Assembly: GCA_945952315.1 (NCBI GenBank)
Contig: CAMFIE010000006.1
Span: 1-64,000, forward strand
From: an uncultured Rhizobium sp.
GTDB taxonomy: Bacteria > Pseudomonadota > Alphaproteobacteria > Rhizobiales > Rhizobiaceae
Length of the DNA stretch: 64,000 nt
Direction of reading: 5' to 3'
In this document: positions 52,209-62,025 of the stretch, piece by piece
Layout of the letters: the number at the start of each line of letters is the position of its first letter
Position numbering within the stretch: the first letter of the stretch is position 1
Program-made: the position numbers and the translations under genes
The notes under the pieces: generated by a model
The model's input: only the letters and a program-made list of their open reading frames with translations
Told to the model about the DNA's origin: nothing
The model's database searches: none

Positions 52209-52304
52209 ATGGGGATTTTCGGATTTCCAATCTGCATCACGATTGAGGTAACGAAAACCCGCACGGGCTGGAAAGTGACCGTGCGGGTACATATCGTGCC
52301 TTAA
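52209..52304 (+). CDS. Microprotein, copy 3 (31 aa, divergent C-terminus)
   Basis: Same length and same start as copies 1 and 2. The last five sense codons differ by five bases from the other copies: GTT to GTA (Val kept), CAA to CAT (Gln to His), ATA to GTG (Ile to Val) and CCA to CCT (Pro kept), with TAA retained. Reading frame, length and residue character are preserved, which is what selection on a protein would leave. The end therefore reads VHIVP instead of VQIIP. Confidence 0.72.
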   Translation: MGIFGFPICITIEVTKTRTGWKVTVRVHIVP

Positions 52305-52310
52305 TCGAAA

Positions 52311-52338
52311 GACTGGCGGAGTTCGCGCTCCGCCAGTC
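52311..52338 (+). terminator. 3' hairpin of microprotein copy 3
   Basis: The 10-bp stem is unchanged, while one loop base differs (GTTCGCGC) and one base between stop and stem is deleted. Stem conservation despite flanking change argues for function. Confidence 0.6.
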
Positions 52339-52376
52339 ACTCCTATACAGCATTCAAGCGATTGCTTCAACAGGGA

Positions 52377-53126
52377 TCAGCGGCGGCGGCTGCGGAGCCA
52401 GCCGACGAGGGAGATCGTGGCGAGGGCGGCGGCGAGGCCATACCAGGTGACGGCATATTGCAGATGGTTGTTCGGCAGGTCGATCAGCGTCACGCCGCCG
52501 ATCGGAAATCCGGCCGGATTGGGCGTTGCATCCGCATCCAGAAAGAAGGGCACCATCTTTGCCGGATCAAGCCCGGTGCTGGTGGCCATGGCCGTGAGAT
52601 CCTTCCAGTAGAACACGTTCTTGGCGAGATCGTTGTCCGGCACCAGCGACGACGGCTTTCCGGCAAGCCGGGCGCGGGCGAGCCCCTTGACCGTTACCGT
52701 CTCGGTCAGCTGACCGAGCACCCGCATTTCCGGCTCCTTGTTTTCGTAAGGCACAAAGCCGCGATTGACGAAGAGGAAGCGGCCATCGGCAAGGGTGAGC
52801 GGTGTATAGATGTAAAAGCCGCTTTCGCCGCGCCAGGTCGCGAGAAAGTGCCGCTCGCGGCTGTTGTCGAAGCGGCCGGTTGCCTGCATCGGGCGGTAAT
52901 CCACATCCCCGCCGCCTGCCGCAAGCCTTTCCATCTCGCCGAGCGAAATCGCAGGCGCATGCAGCCGCTGATCCAGTTCGGCCAGCAGCGCCTCCTTCCA
53001 GGCGAGGCGCTTCACCTGCCAGGTGCCGAGCGACAGGAGAATGGCGAGCGCGACAAGCACGATGGAGACGGTAACGGCAAAGGGAATGCGGCGGGCGCGG
53101 GCGGCCTGCGGGGTGGGGTCACTCAC
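52377..53126 (-). CDS. SURF1-family cytochrome oxidase assembly protein
   Basis: 249 aa. The two SURF1 membrane helices lie at the ends (about residues 16-36 and 222-241). Conserved blocks are LGTWQVKRLAWKEALLAELDQRL (about 33-55), YRPMQATGRFDNSRE, FVNRGFVPYENKE and the late NNHLQYAVTWYGLAAA. It helps heme a insertion into CtaD of the aa3 oxidase encoded 4-6 kb further on the same strand. GTG 53126 overlaps the DUF983 gene by eight bases, so they are coupled. Confidence 0.92.
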   Translation of the reverse strand: MSDPTPQAARARRIPFAVTVSIVLVALAILLSLGTWQVKRLAWKEALLAELDQRLHAPAISLGEMERLAAGGGDVDYRPMQATGRFDNSRERHFLATWRGESGFYIYTPLTLADGRFLFVNRGFVPYENKEPEMRVLGQLTETVTVKGLARARLAGKPSSLVPDNDLAKNVFYWKDLTAMATSTGLDPAKMVPFFLDADATPNPAGFPIGGVTLIDLPNNHLQYAVTWYGLAAALATISLVGWLRSRRR

Positions 53127-53505
53127 GGTCGATTGTCCCCTGCCCGGCCCGGTTCCTGTATTGCAGGGTAATCAGCAGGCCCTTCACCACCCGCTGCACA
53201 TAGATGACCATGCCGGCGGTGATCGGCAGCCACAGAACCACATGCAGCCAGACCGGCGGATTGAAGGTGAACTCGAACCAGAGGCCTAGCCCGGTGATCA
53301 CGAAGCCGACCAGCAGCATGACGAAGACCACCGGCCCGTCGCCTGCATCCACCCAGGAATAATCGAGACCGCAGGCGTTGCAACGCGGGGCGACCTTGAG
53401 CATGCCTGTAAACAGCCGGCCATTGCCGCAGCGCGGGCAGCACCCCTTCAGTCCGGTCATGTAGGGATCGACCGGCGGATAATGCGCATTGTCTTCGGAC
53501 ATCAT
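53119..53505 (-). CDS. DUF983 membrane protein
   Basis: 128 aa. N-terminal zinc-ribbon-like CPRCGNGRLF and CNACGLDY (about residues 23-50), followed by two hydrophobic helices (about 58-78 and 84-105). DUF983 proteins are regularly found in cta clusters, as here next to surf1 and ctaE, and are thought to take part in oxidase biogenesis, though no function is proven. CTGGAG lies before ATG 53505. Confidence 0.88.
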   Translation of the reverse strand: MMSEDNAHYPPVDPYMTGLKGCCPRCGNGRLFTGMLKVAPRCNACGLDYSWVDAGDGPVVFVMLLVGFVITGLGLWFEFTFNPPVWLHVVLWLPITAGMVIYVQRVVKGLLITLQYRNRAGQGTIDRE

Positions 53506-53660
53506 TTATACTCCAGGGCTGCCGCAGACGGGCGGCGCGGCCGCAAGCGGGCCGGAAAGCGCGGCAGCGAGAAACGTCTTCGCTCTTGTCTTTTCGCAAT
53601 CGGAGCGATTTTTCAATGGCACAATTCGCCGCGATGGCGCCGCTGCCCCCGCAAAATCGC

Positions 53661-54152
53661 TCAGGGGCGGATTTCAATTGGCGTTCCGTCCTTCACCCGG
53701 TCCCAGACCACCTGCATGTCGTCATTGGAAAGCGCGATGCAGCCATTGGTCCAGTCGAAATACTGCAGCAGCGAGCCGAGGCCGAAGGCCCAGTTGGGTG
53801 TGCCATGCACCATGATCGCCCCGCCAGGGGAAACACCGGCAGCCGCCGCCCGTGCCACATCCGCTTCATCCGGATAGGAAACGTGCAGGGCGCGGAAATA
53901 GCTGGAATTCGGCTTTCGCCAGTCGAGCACATAGCGGCCCTCCGGCGTGTGTTCGTCGCCCTCCTGCCGCTTCGGCCCCTCGGGCGCGCCGCCGAGCGCG
54001 ACGGGAAAGCGGGCAAGCACCGTTTCGCCCTGCATCAGCAGCAATTGCCGCTCGCGCTTCAGCACCAGCACATGGTCGACATCGTCGCTGGCCCGGGCAA
54101 AACCGGTGGTGAGGAAGAGCAGGCAGGAGAGCGTGATGGCGGGGCGGTACAT
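53661..54152 (-). CDS. L,D-transpeptidase (YkuD-domain) family protein
   Basis: 163 aa with a signal peptide (MYRPAITLSCLLFLTTGFARA). YkuD catalytic elements are MVHGTPNWAFG (His) and TNGCIALSNDD (nucleophile Cys, with Asn in place of the usual Ser/His before Gly-Cys). The short length and lack of repeats suggest a periplasmic enzyme that cross-links peptidoglycan or anchors proteins to it. It lies between DUF983 and the ctaE terminator, unrelated in function to the oxidase genes. ATG 54152 is used; the longer frame crosses the terminator. Confidence 0.87.
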   Translation of the reverse strand: MYRPAITLSCLLFLTTGFARASDDVDHVLVLKRERQLLLMQGETVLARFPVALGGAPEGPKRQEGDEHTPEGRYVLDWRKPNSSYFRALHVSYPDEADVARAAAAGVSPGGAIMVHGTPNWAFGLGSLLQYFDWTNGCIALSNDDMQVVWDRVKDGTPIEIRP

Positions 54153-54165
54153 CGCATCCTCGAAA

Positions 54166-54194
54166 CGAAAAAGGCGGCCCCAAGGACCGCCTTT
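54166..54194 (-). terminator. Intrinsic terminator of the cta operon
   Basis: Stem AAAGGCGG / CCGCCTTT, followed on the minus strand by TTTCG. It lies 54 bases after the ctaE stop. Confidence 0.75.
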
Positions 54195-54247
54195 CATTTT
54201 GGTCTTTTCAAGGCCGATCAGTCGAGATCAGCCCCGATCAGCGCGCA

Positions 54248-55126
54248 TCAGCCATGGGCCAGCGGTGCGCCCCAGCCGCCCCAGATATAGATGGCGAAGA
54301 ACAGGAACAGCCAGACCACGTCCACGAAGTGCCAGTACCAGGCAGCCGCCTCGAAGCCGAAATGCTGCTTCGGGGTGAAATCGCCCTTCAGCGCGCGGAA
54401 CAGGCAGACCAGCAGGAAGATGGTGCCGACCAGCACGTGGAAGCCGTGGAAGCCGGTGGCCATGAAGAAGGTCGCGCCATAGATCGAGTTCTTGAACGCA
54501 AAGGGCGCATGCATGTATTCATAGCCCTGCACGAAGGAGAACAGCGCGCCGAGCAGAACGGTGAGCAGCAGGCCCTGAACCAGACCCTTGCGATCGCCGT
54601 GCAAGAGGGCGTGATGCGCCCAGGTGACGGTGGTGCCGGAGAGAAGCAGGATCACGGTGTTGTAGATCGGCAGGTGCCAGGGATCGAGCACCTCGATGCC
54701 CTTCGGCGGCCAGTGACCACCGGTGAATTCCACGCGTGACATCTGGATGGCTTCGCCCGCATAGATGCTGGCATCGAAGAAGGCCCAGAACCAGGCGACG
54801 AAGAACATCACTTCGGAGGCGATGAACATGATCATGCCATAGCGCAGGTGCAGGCCCACCACGCGGGTGTGGTGGCCTTCATTGGCTTCCTTGGTCGTGT
54901 CCGACCACCAGCCGAACATGGTGTAGAGCACCACGGCAAGGCCGATGAAGAACAGCCACGGATGGGCAAGTTCCAGACCGAACAGCGGCAGCGAGCCGCC
55001 CGAGAGGTAGCGCATGAAGCCGATGCCGCCGAGTGCCAGCAGGAACGCGCCGACCGAGCCGAGGAACGGCCAGGGGCTCGGATCGATGATATGGTAATCG
55101 TGGTTTTTCTGATGAGCATCAGCCAT
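54248..55126 (-). CDS. ctaE: Cytochrome c oxidase subunit III
   Basis: 292 aa, seven-helix subunit of the aa3-type oxidase. Family blocks: N-terminal HDYHIIDPSPWPFLGSVGAFLLALGG, RYGMIMFIASEVMFFVAWFWAFF (about residues 91-113), HGFHVLVGTIFLLVCLFRAL and the terminal FGFEAAAWYWHFVDVVWLFLF (about 255-275). ATG 55126 starts MADAHQKNHDYH; the frame extension upstream is not conserved in character. Last gene of the operon ctaC-D-B-coxF-G-E, followed by a terminator. Confidence 0.95.
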   Translation of the reverse strand: MADAHQKNHDYHIIDPSPWPFLGSVGAFLLALGGIGFMRYLSGGSLPLFGLELAHPWLFFIGLAVVLYTMFGWWSDTTKEANEGHHTRVVGLHLRYGMIMFIASEVMFFVAWFWAFFDASIYAGEAIQMSRVEFTGGHWPPKGIEVLDPWHLPIYNTVILLLSGTTVTWAHHALLHGDRKGLVQGLLLTVLLGALFSFVQGYEYMHAPFAFKNSIYGATFFMATGFHGFHVLVGTIFLLVCLFRALKGDFTPKQHFGFEAAAWYWHFVDVVWLFLFFAIYIWGGWGAPLAHG

Positions 55127-55187
55127 TGAAGCTATCCCCGAATGTCTTTCTTCCCATGATGCAGCCGGTTGACCGGATGCACCTCTC

Positions 55188-55784
55188 TCAAAGCTTTGTC
55201 TGTCCCTTTGCCTTTTCCGCATTCGACGCGACGGGCGCGTCATCCTGCGGATAGAAGGTATAGGACAGGGTGATTGTACGAACCGAGCTGGATTCCACCG
55301 CCTTGGTGATTTCCGGATCGATATAGAACACGACAGGCACGACCCGCTTTTCGCCCGGCTTCAGCTCGGTGCGATCAAAGCAGAAGCACTGGATCTTGTT
55401 GAAATAGGCCGCCGACTGGAACGGCGTGACATTGAAGCGCGCCTGCCCGACGGTGACCTTGTCGGTCGGGTTCTCGATGGTGAAATCCACCTGAACCGTC
55501 TCGCCGATCTTCATCGTCACATCGCGCTGGTCCGCGGTGAACTTCCACGGCAGGCCGGAGGCGACATTGGTATCGAAGGAAACCGTGATGTCCTTGTCGA
55601 GGATCACGTCCGAGACCTGCTCGACGCGCCGCGTCGTGCCATCATAGCCGGTCACCTCGCAAAACAGCCGGTAAAGCGGAACGGCCGCATAGGCCATGCC
55701 CAGCATGCCCGCCACGAAGGACAGGCACACGGCAACGACCATGCCGTTCGAACGCTTTTTCGGCTGGCTTGCGGTCTCAGCCAT
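55188..55784 (-). CDS. ctaG: Cytochrome oxidase copper-B assembly protein CtaG/Cox11
   Basis: 198 aa. One N-terminal anchor helix (about residues 15-35) and a periplasmic beta-rich domain with the copper-binding pair in [17 protein letters not shown] (CXC, about residue 132). Inserts copper into the CuB site of subunit I. ATG 55784 overlaps the end of the small upstream ORF by eight bases. Family length is normal. Confidence 0.95.
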   Translation of the reverse strand: MAETASQPKKRSNGMVVAVCLSFVAGMLGMAYAAVPLYRLFCEVTGYDGTTRRVEQVSDVILDKDITVSFDTNVASGLPWKFTADQRDVTMKIGETVQVDFTIENPTDKVTVGQARFNVTPFQSAAYFNKIQCFCFDRTELKPGEKRVVPVVFYIDPEITKAVESSSVRTITLSYTFYPQDDAPVASNAEKAKGQTKL

Positions 55785-55914
55785 GGAAGGCTCCGAACTT
55801 TGCCCAGGTCATCACGTAGAACAGGACGACGAGGAAGGCGAGCACCAGACCCAGCGCAATATTGCGGCTGCGGCGCGATTTCGCCTGCGCTTCGGTGAGC
55901 TTGACGGTTTCCAT
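55777..55914 (-). CDS. Small CoxF-like protein of the cta operon
   Basis: 45-aa ORF found by reading the gap between ctaB and ctaG. It starts [20 protein letters not shown], and residues 20-36 form one hydrophobic helix ([17 protein letters not shown]), ending WAKFGAFHG. Its ATG overlaps the ctaB stop by one base (TGATG), its stop overlaps the ctaG start by eight bases, which makes translation in this operon almost certain. Equivalent small single-helix proteins occur at this place in other rhizobial cta operons. Probably an oxidase assembly or accessory subunit. Confidence 0.85.
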   Translation of the reverse strand: METVKLTEAQAKSRRSRNIALGLVLAFLVVLFYVMTWAKFGAFHG

Positions 55915-56867
55915 CAGACGAGACCTCCGGCCAGCGCAACAAGCGGCGCGACCATCCGGTCGGCCATCAGGCCGGAGAAGATCGCGAACAGATAAAGGAT
56001 CGAGAAGGCGAAAAGTTTCTTTGCCGGCAGCATTTTCTCGTCGCCATCCGGCATGCGGTAAACGCCCCAGGCGAACCAGAGGAAGCCGGCACCGAGCGCT
56101 GAGGCAAAGAGGCCGTAGCCATAGCCAGCCGAGCCGCGCAGAACGGGGGCAAGCGAGACGAGCACGGTCAGCACCGTATAGACGAGGATCTGGAAACGGG
56201 TTGCGGCTTCACCGGCCACATTCGGCAGCATCGGCACGCCGACCGCGCCGTAATCGCGCATCTTGAACAGCGCCAGCGCCCAGAAATGCGCGGGCGTCCA
56301 CAGGAAGATGATCAGGAACAGGATGGTGCTGTCGAGCGTGATCGAGCCGGTCACGGCCGCATAGCCGATCATCGGCGGAAAGGCACCGGCGGCACCGCCG
56401 ATCACGATATTCTGCGGCGTCCAACGCTTCAGCCACATCGTGTAGACGACGGCATAGAAGAAGATGGTGAAGGCAAGCAGCGCTGCCGACAGCCAGTTCA
56501 CCGCAAGGCCGAGAATGCCGACCGAGAAACAGGCGAGCGTGATGCCGAAATAGAGCGCCTCGTCCCCCTTGACCCGACCGGAGGGGATCGGGCGGCGGGC
56601 GGTGCGGCTCATCACCGCGTCGATATCGGCGTCATACCACATGTTGAGCGCGCCGGAGGCCCCTGCCCCGACCGCGATGCAGAGCACGGCAATCGCCGCC
56701 AGGAGCGGATTGAGATGGCCGGGCGCGACGACCAGGCCGGCAAAGGCGGTAAACACCACCAGCGACATGACCCGCGGCTTCAACAGCTCAAAAAAGTCAC
56801 GCGCGCCCGCTTCCGAAAGGGCAAGCCCCTCGTCCAGCGCTGTGTCGTGATTTTCCAGAACGGTCAT
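55914..56867 (-). CDS. ctaB: Protoheme IX farnesyltransferase (heme O synthase)
   Basis: 317 aa UbiA-family prenyltransferase with nine hydrophobic helices. Motif [23 protein letters not shown] (about residues 76-98) is the Asp-rich farnesyl diphosphate site; the second conserved loop is [23 protein letters not shown]. It farnesylates heme B for the oxidase. ATG 56867 starts [14 protein letters not shown]. The frame beyond it is antisense artefact. Overlaps the coxF-like start. Confidence 0.94.
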   Translation of the reverse strand: MTVLENHDTALDEGLALSEAGARDFFELLKPRVMSLVVFTAFAGLVVAPGHLNPLLAAIAVLCIAVGAGASGALNMWYDADIDAVMSRTARRPIPSGRVKGDEALYFGITLACFSVGILGLAVNWLSAALLAFTIFFYAVVYTMWLKRWTPQNIVIGGAAGAFPPMIGYAAVTGSITLDSTILFLIIFLWTPAHFWALALFKMRDYGAVGVPMLPNVAGEAATRFQILVYTVLTVLVSLAPVLRGSAGYGYGLFASALGAGFLWFAWGVYRMPDGDEKMLPAKKLFAFSILYLFAIFSGLMADRMVAPLVALAGGLV

Positions 56868-56942
56868 TGCCTTCACACTTCCTGCCTTACGCGACGCATC
56901 CGGCCTGCTCTCACCCTGCGAGGGGCCGGTCCCCCGAAGGAA

Positions 56943-56975
56943 CCGGACGCCGCACTTCAGAAGGGCGGCGTCCGG
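56943..56975. other. Stable hairpin between ctaD and ctaB
   Basis: Perfect 11-bp stem CCGGACGCCGC / GCGGCGTCCGG without a T run. It lies within the operon transcript 17 bases after the ctaD stop, so it may stabilise the ctaCD part of the mRNA or lower downstream expression. Confidence 0.55.
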
Positions 56976-56991
56976 AAGATCTGGCCAGCGC

Positions 56992-58677
<1,686 letters not shown>

Positions 58678-58689
58678 TCACTCCTTCTC

Positions 58690-59574
58690 TTACTGTGCGA
58701 CGTTCTGGGCGACATTGACGGTGGCCGGGCCATCGGTGGCGGCCATCAGGTCCTTGTTCGCCTTGGTAAGGTCGGTTGCGGCAGCCGCAAGCCAGGCCTT
58801 GTACTTGTCTTCGGAGACGACGCGGATCGCAATCGGCATGAAGCCGTGATCCTTGCCGCAAAGCTCGGAACACTGGCCATAGTAAAGGCCTTCCTTCTCG
58901 GCGAGGAACCAGCTCTCGTTCAGACGACCCGGAATGGCGTCGATCTTCACGCCGAAGGCGGGCATCGCGAAGGAATGGATCACGTCGGTCGGCGCGGCAG
59001 TGACCAGCAGGCGCACATTCTTGTTGACCGGAACAACCAGCTCGTTATCGGCGGCCAGAAGGCGCGGATACTTGGCGAGATCGGTCTTGCCCGCGGCTTC
59101 ACGATCCGCATCCTTCAGGATGATGCTGTCGAAGGAAACCGGGTTTTCCTGCTGATATTCATAGCTCCACAGCCACTGGGTGGCCGTTGCCTTGACCGTC
59201 ACATCCGGCTTTTCCGGAATGATCAGCTCCTTGTTCAGAAGCTTGAAGGACGGAATGGCAATCGCCAGCAGCACCAGCACGGGGCCGAGCGTCCAGATGA
59301 TTTCGATCGCCGTGTTGTGGCTGGTCTTCGACGGCACCGGATTGGCGCTGGCGCGGAAGCGAACCACGACCACGATGAGCAGCAAAAGCACGAAGATCGT
59401 GATCGGAACGATGAAGGCAAGCGTGTAATGCTCGAACCAGCGGATGTCGGTCATCACCGGGCTGGCGGCATCCTGCAGGTCATACTGCCACGGTTTGGGT
59501 TGGTCGGCGTAGGCGCCGGAAGCAAAAAGCGATGTGGCGAAAGCCGCCAGAACCGCAGAAGCCTTTTTAATCAC
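58690..59574 (-). CDS. ctaC: Cytochrome c oxidase subunit II
   Basis: 294 aa with signal peptide (KKASAVLAAFATSLFASGAYA), two membrane helices (about residues 50-72 and 92-112) and a cupredoxin CuA domain. CuA ligands: His in DVIHSFAMPAFGVK, two Cys, His and Met in YYGQCSELCGKDHGFMPI (about residues 235-252). The C-terminal part lacks a cytochrome c domain. GTG 59574 has GGGAGAT upstream. First gene of the operon; a perfect FNR/FixK-type box lies 21 bases ahead of the start codon. Confidence 0.95.
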   Translation of the reverse strand: MIKKASAVLAAFATSLFASGAYADQPKPWQYDLQDAASPVMTDIRWFEHYTLAFIVPITIFVLLLLIVVVVRFRASANPVPSKTSHNTAIEIIWTLGPVLVLLAIAIPSFKLLNKELIIPEKPDVTVKATATQWLWSYEYQQENPVSFDSIILKDADREAAGKTDLAKYPRLLAADNELVVPVNKNVRLLVTAAPTDVIHSFAMPAFGVKIDAIPGRLNESWFLAEKEGLYYGQCSELCGKDHGFMPIAIRVVSEDKYKAWLAAAATDLTKANKDLMAATDGPATVNVAQNVAQ

Positions 59575-59594
59575 AACGTATCTCCCTCAAGCGC

Positions 59595-59608
59595 TTGATC
59601 TGAATCAA
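59595..59608 (-). promoter_or_regulatory. FNR/FixK-type operator ahead of the cta operon
   Basis: TTGATCTGAATCAA matches TTGAT-N4-ATCAA perfectly. It ends 21 bases before the ctaC GTG, so it would overlap the promoter or transcript start and suggests repression of the low-affinity oxidase at low oxygen rather than activation. Confidence 0.7.
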
Positions 59609-59917
59609 ACCAGAACGCGGAATCCATGCTATCCCGCCGTTTCAAATCATAGTTTTCCGCCCGCCGCAACTGCTGTCAGGGCGTTGCTGTGCGGCATTTT
59701 TGCGCAAAGACAATTTATTCTGTTATTTCAACAGGCTCACGCAAGCTTTTTTGCCTTTTTCCTGTGCAGGACCGGGGCTTTTGCGCCCTGCGGCAAAAAC
59801 CAGTCCAATTTCTGCCGTTTTGGGCGGTTTATCCCTGTCTGAAAGGGTTCGGGTCTTTTCATTTTCCGCGCCCGGCTTCATCAATACGTCACGTGATTCG
59901 TCAGAGCAGAGGTTTCC
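59609..59917. other. Divergent intergenic region between ctaC and the ialB-like gene
   Basis: No gene seen. AT-rich around 59690-59760, with several T runs. It must contain the promoters for both directions, but apart from the FNR-type box no convincing site can be assigned. Confidence 0.4.
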
Positions 59918-60517
59918 ATGGGCATTTTCGACGTCGCAAGGCCAGCGCTTCGCCTGTGCATGCTTTCGGCCTTCCTCGCCGCATCCGCCCTGCCCTCGCT
60001 CTCGGCAGGCACGGAGAAGAAGACGCCGGCCCCTGCCGCCGAAGCGCAGAAATCGCCCGCCGCCGAAAGCGGCCAGCTCGGCGCGGTGAAATCCACCCAT
60101 GGCGCCTGGTCGATCGTCTGCGACACGCCTGCGGGCGCAAACAGCGAGCAATGCGTGCTGATGCAGAACGTGCTGTCGGAAGACCGGCCGGAGCTCGGCC
60201 TTTCCGTCGTGGTGCTGAAAACGGCGGATCGCAAGGCGCGCATCCTGCGGGTGCTTGCGCCGCTCGGCGTGCTGCTTCTGCCGCCGAAGGGCGGGCTCGG
60301 CCTCAATGTCGACGGCAAGAACCTCGGCAATGCCTATTTCGCCCGCTGCTTTGCCGATGGCTGCTATGCCGAGGTGACGCTGGAGGACGACCTACTGAAG
60401 ACGCTGCGCTCCGGCCAGCTCGCCACCTTCGTGCTGCATGAATCGGTCGAGCAGGACGGCATCGGCATTCCGGTCGATCTCACCGGCTTTGCCGAAGGCT
60501 ATGACAAGCTGCCCTGA
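59918..60517 (+). CDS. Invasion-associated locus B (IalB)-family protein
   Basis: 199 aa with a signal peptide (PALRLCMLSAFLAASALPSLSA). The IalB domain shows HGAWSIVCDTPAGANSEQCVLMQNV (about residues 61-85), the core ILRVLAPLGVLLLPPKGGLGLNVDG and cysteines in ARCFADGCYAEV typical of this periplasmic family. In Bartonella IalB affects erythrocyte invasion; in rhizobia its role is unknown. GCAGAGG precedes ATG 59918. Monocistronic, divergent from cta and 80 bases ahead of tldD. Confidence 0.85.
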   Translation: MGIFDVARPALRLCMLSAFLAASALPSLSAGTEKKTPAPAAEAQKSPAAESGQLGAVKSTHGAWSIVCDTPAGANSEQCVLMQNVLSEDRPELGLSVVVLKTADRKARILRVLAPLGVLLLPPKGGLGLNVDGKNLGNAYFARCFADGCYAEVTLEDDLLKTLRSGQLATFVLHESVEQDGIGIPVDLTGFAEGYDKLP

Positions 60518-60597
60518 TCTTGCACCTTCCCGGCTTATGACCCTATATCGATGGAAAGGACCGGTGGCGTGCACCGGCCTGCCACAGGATTTACCCC

Positions 60598-62022
60598 ATG
60601 TCTGACCTCCCCTCCTCCCTGCTTTCCCTGTTCGATGCGAGCGAGGATTCGGTGCTTTCCACGCTGTCCGATGCGCTGAAGGGGGCCGATGACGGCGAGC
60701 TTTTCATCGAACACAGCCAGTCGGAAGCGCTGACCTTCGACAATGGCCGGCTGAAGGGCGGGAATTTCGCGACCGATCAGGGCTTTGGCCTGCGCGCCGT
60801 TGCGGGCGAGGCGGTCGGCTATGCCCATTCCGGCGAGATGAGCCTTGCGGCGCTGAAGCGCGCGGCCGATGCCGCGGGCGCGGTCTCCGCCGGTCATTCC
60901 GGCACCTATGCGGAACCGCCACAGGGCACCAACCGCAGGCTCTACAGCCCGGACAATCCCATCGGCAGCCCCTCTTTTGAGGAAAAGGCGAAGCTTCTCG
61001 GCGAAATCGATGCCTATCTGCGCGGCAAGGACGACAAGGTGCGGCAGGTGACGGCGGCCATTGCCGCGAGCTGGCAGGTGGTGGAAATCCTGCGGGCCGA
61101 TGGCCACCGGGTGCGCGATATCCGCCCGATGACGCGGCTCAACATTTCGGTCGTGACCGGATCCGGCGACCGGCAGGAAAGCGGCTCCTTCGGCATTGGC
61201 GGGCGCATCGGTTTTGACACCTTTCTCGACGAAGGCGGCTGGCAGCGGGGCGCGGACGAGGCGCTGCGCCAGGCGCTCGTCAATCTGGAAGCCGTCGATG
61301 CGCCTGCGGGCACCATGGACGTGGTGCTCGGCAATGGCTGGCCGGGCGTGATGCTGCACGAGGCTGTCGGCCATGGTCTGGAGGGCGATTTCAACCGCAA
61401 GAAGACATCCGCCTTTTCCGGCCTGCTCGGCGAAATGGTCGCCGCTCCCGGCGTCACCGTCGTGGATGACGGCACGATCGATGACCGGCGCGGCTCGCTC
61501 TCCGTCGATGACGAGGGCACGCCGTCGGGTTATAATGTGCTGATCGAAAACGGCCGGCTGGTCGGCTACATGCAGGACCGGCTGAATGCCCGGCTGATGG
61601 GCATGAAGGCAACCGGAAACGGCCGCCGCCAGGGCTATGCCCATCGCCCCATGCCGCGCATGACCAATACCTACATGCTGTCCGGCGACAAGAGCCCGGA
61701 AGAAATCATCGCCTCGGTGAAGAAGGGCATCTATGCCGTTTCTTTCGGCGGCGGACAGGTGGATATCACCTCGGGCAAATTCGTGTTTGGCTGCACGGAA
61801 GCCTATCTGATCGAGGACGGAAAGATCGGCGCGCCGGTGAAGGGCGCGATGCTGATCGGCAACGGCCCGGACGCGATGAAGCGGGTGACGATGGTGGGCA
61901 ATGACAGCAAGCTCGACACGGGCATCGGCAATTGCGGCAAGGCCGGCCAATGGGTCCCCGTCGGCGTCGGCCAGCCGCATCTGCGCATGGACCAGATCAC
62001 CGTTGGCGGCACGAAGGCCTGA
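60598..62022 (+). CDS. tldD: Metalloprotease TldD
   Basis: 474 aa, partner of TldE (not in the window) in a heterodimeric protease that trims peptides such as microcin precursors and degrades CcdA. Zinc motif HEAVGHGLEGD (about residues 253-263), the third ligand Cys in FVFGCTEAYLIEDGKI near 400, and the conserved NGRLKGG and GNGRRQGYAHRPMPRMTNTYM. Length is normal. No strong ribosome site before ATG 60598 (CAGGATTTACCCC). The toxin-like/XRE pair converges from the other side. Confidence 0.93.
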   Translation: MSDLPSSLLSLFDASEDSVLSTLSDALKGADDGELFIEHSQSEALTFDNGRLKGGNFATDQGFGLRAVAGEAVGYAHSGEMSLAALKRAADAAGAVSAGHSGTYAEPPQGTNRRLYSPDNPIGSPSFEEKAKLLGEIDAYLRGKDDKVRQVTAAIAASWQVVEILRADGHRVRDIRPMTRLNISVVTGSGDRQESGSFGIGGRIGFDTFLDEGGWQRGADEALRQALVNLEAVDAPAGTMDVVLGNGWPGVMLHEAVGHGLEGDFNRKKTSAFSGLLGEMVAAPGVTVVDDGTIDDRRGSLSVDDEGTPSGYNVLIENGRLVGYMQDRLNARLMGMKATGNGRRQGYAHRPMPRMTNTYMLSGDKSPEEIIASVKKGIYAVSFGGGQVDITSGKFVFGCTEAYLIEDGKIGAPVKGAMLIGNGPDAMKRVTMVGNDSKLDTGIGNCGKAGQWVPVGVGQPHLRMDQITVGGTKA

Positions 62023-62025
62023 CCT

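Larger units (their letters stand above)
51418..52344 (+). repeat. Three-fold tandem array of a 344-bp unit
   Basis: Copy 1 is 51418-51761, copy 2 is 51762-52105, copy 3 is 52106-52344 (truncated after its 3' hairpin). Copies 1 and 2 differ by a single base (A/G at 51468 and 51812). Copy 3 is the same up to the end of the small ORF, then diverges. Each unit holds a foldable leader, AAGGAG, a 31-codon ORF, a 10-bp stem-loop and, in copies 1 and 2, a 110-base spacer with CGGGCATTGCCCG. This is a recent duplication of a complete expression unit. Confidence 0.95.

Noticed and set aside
51717-52264. Minus-strand frames of about 67 codons in each tandem unit as genes
   Set aside because: No ribosome sites, starts inside the opposite leader or hairpin, and they run through the structured leader. 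The plus-strand ORF has a perfect ribosome site and coding-type divergence.
51418-52344. CRISPR-like or satellite array
   Set aside because: Units of 344 bp are directly adjacent without spacers and contain complete expression signals.
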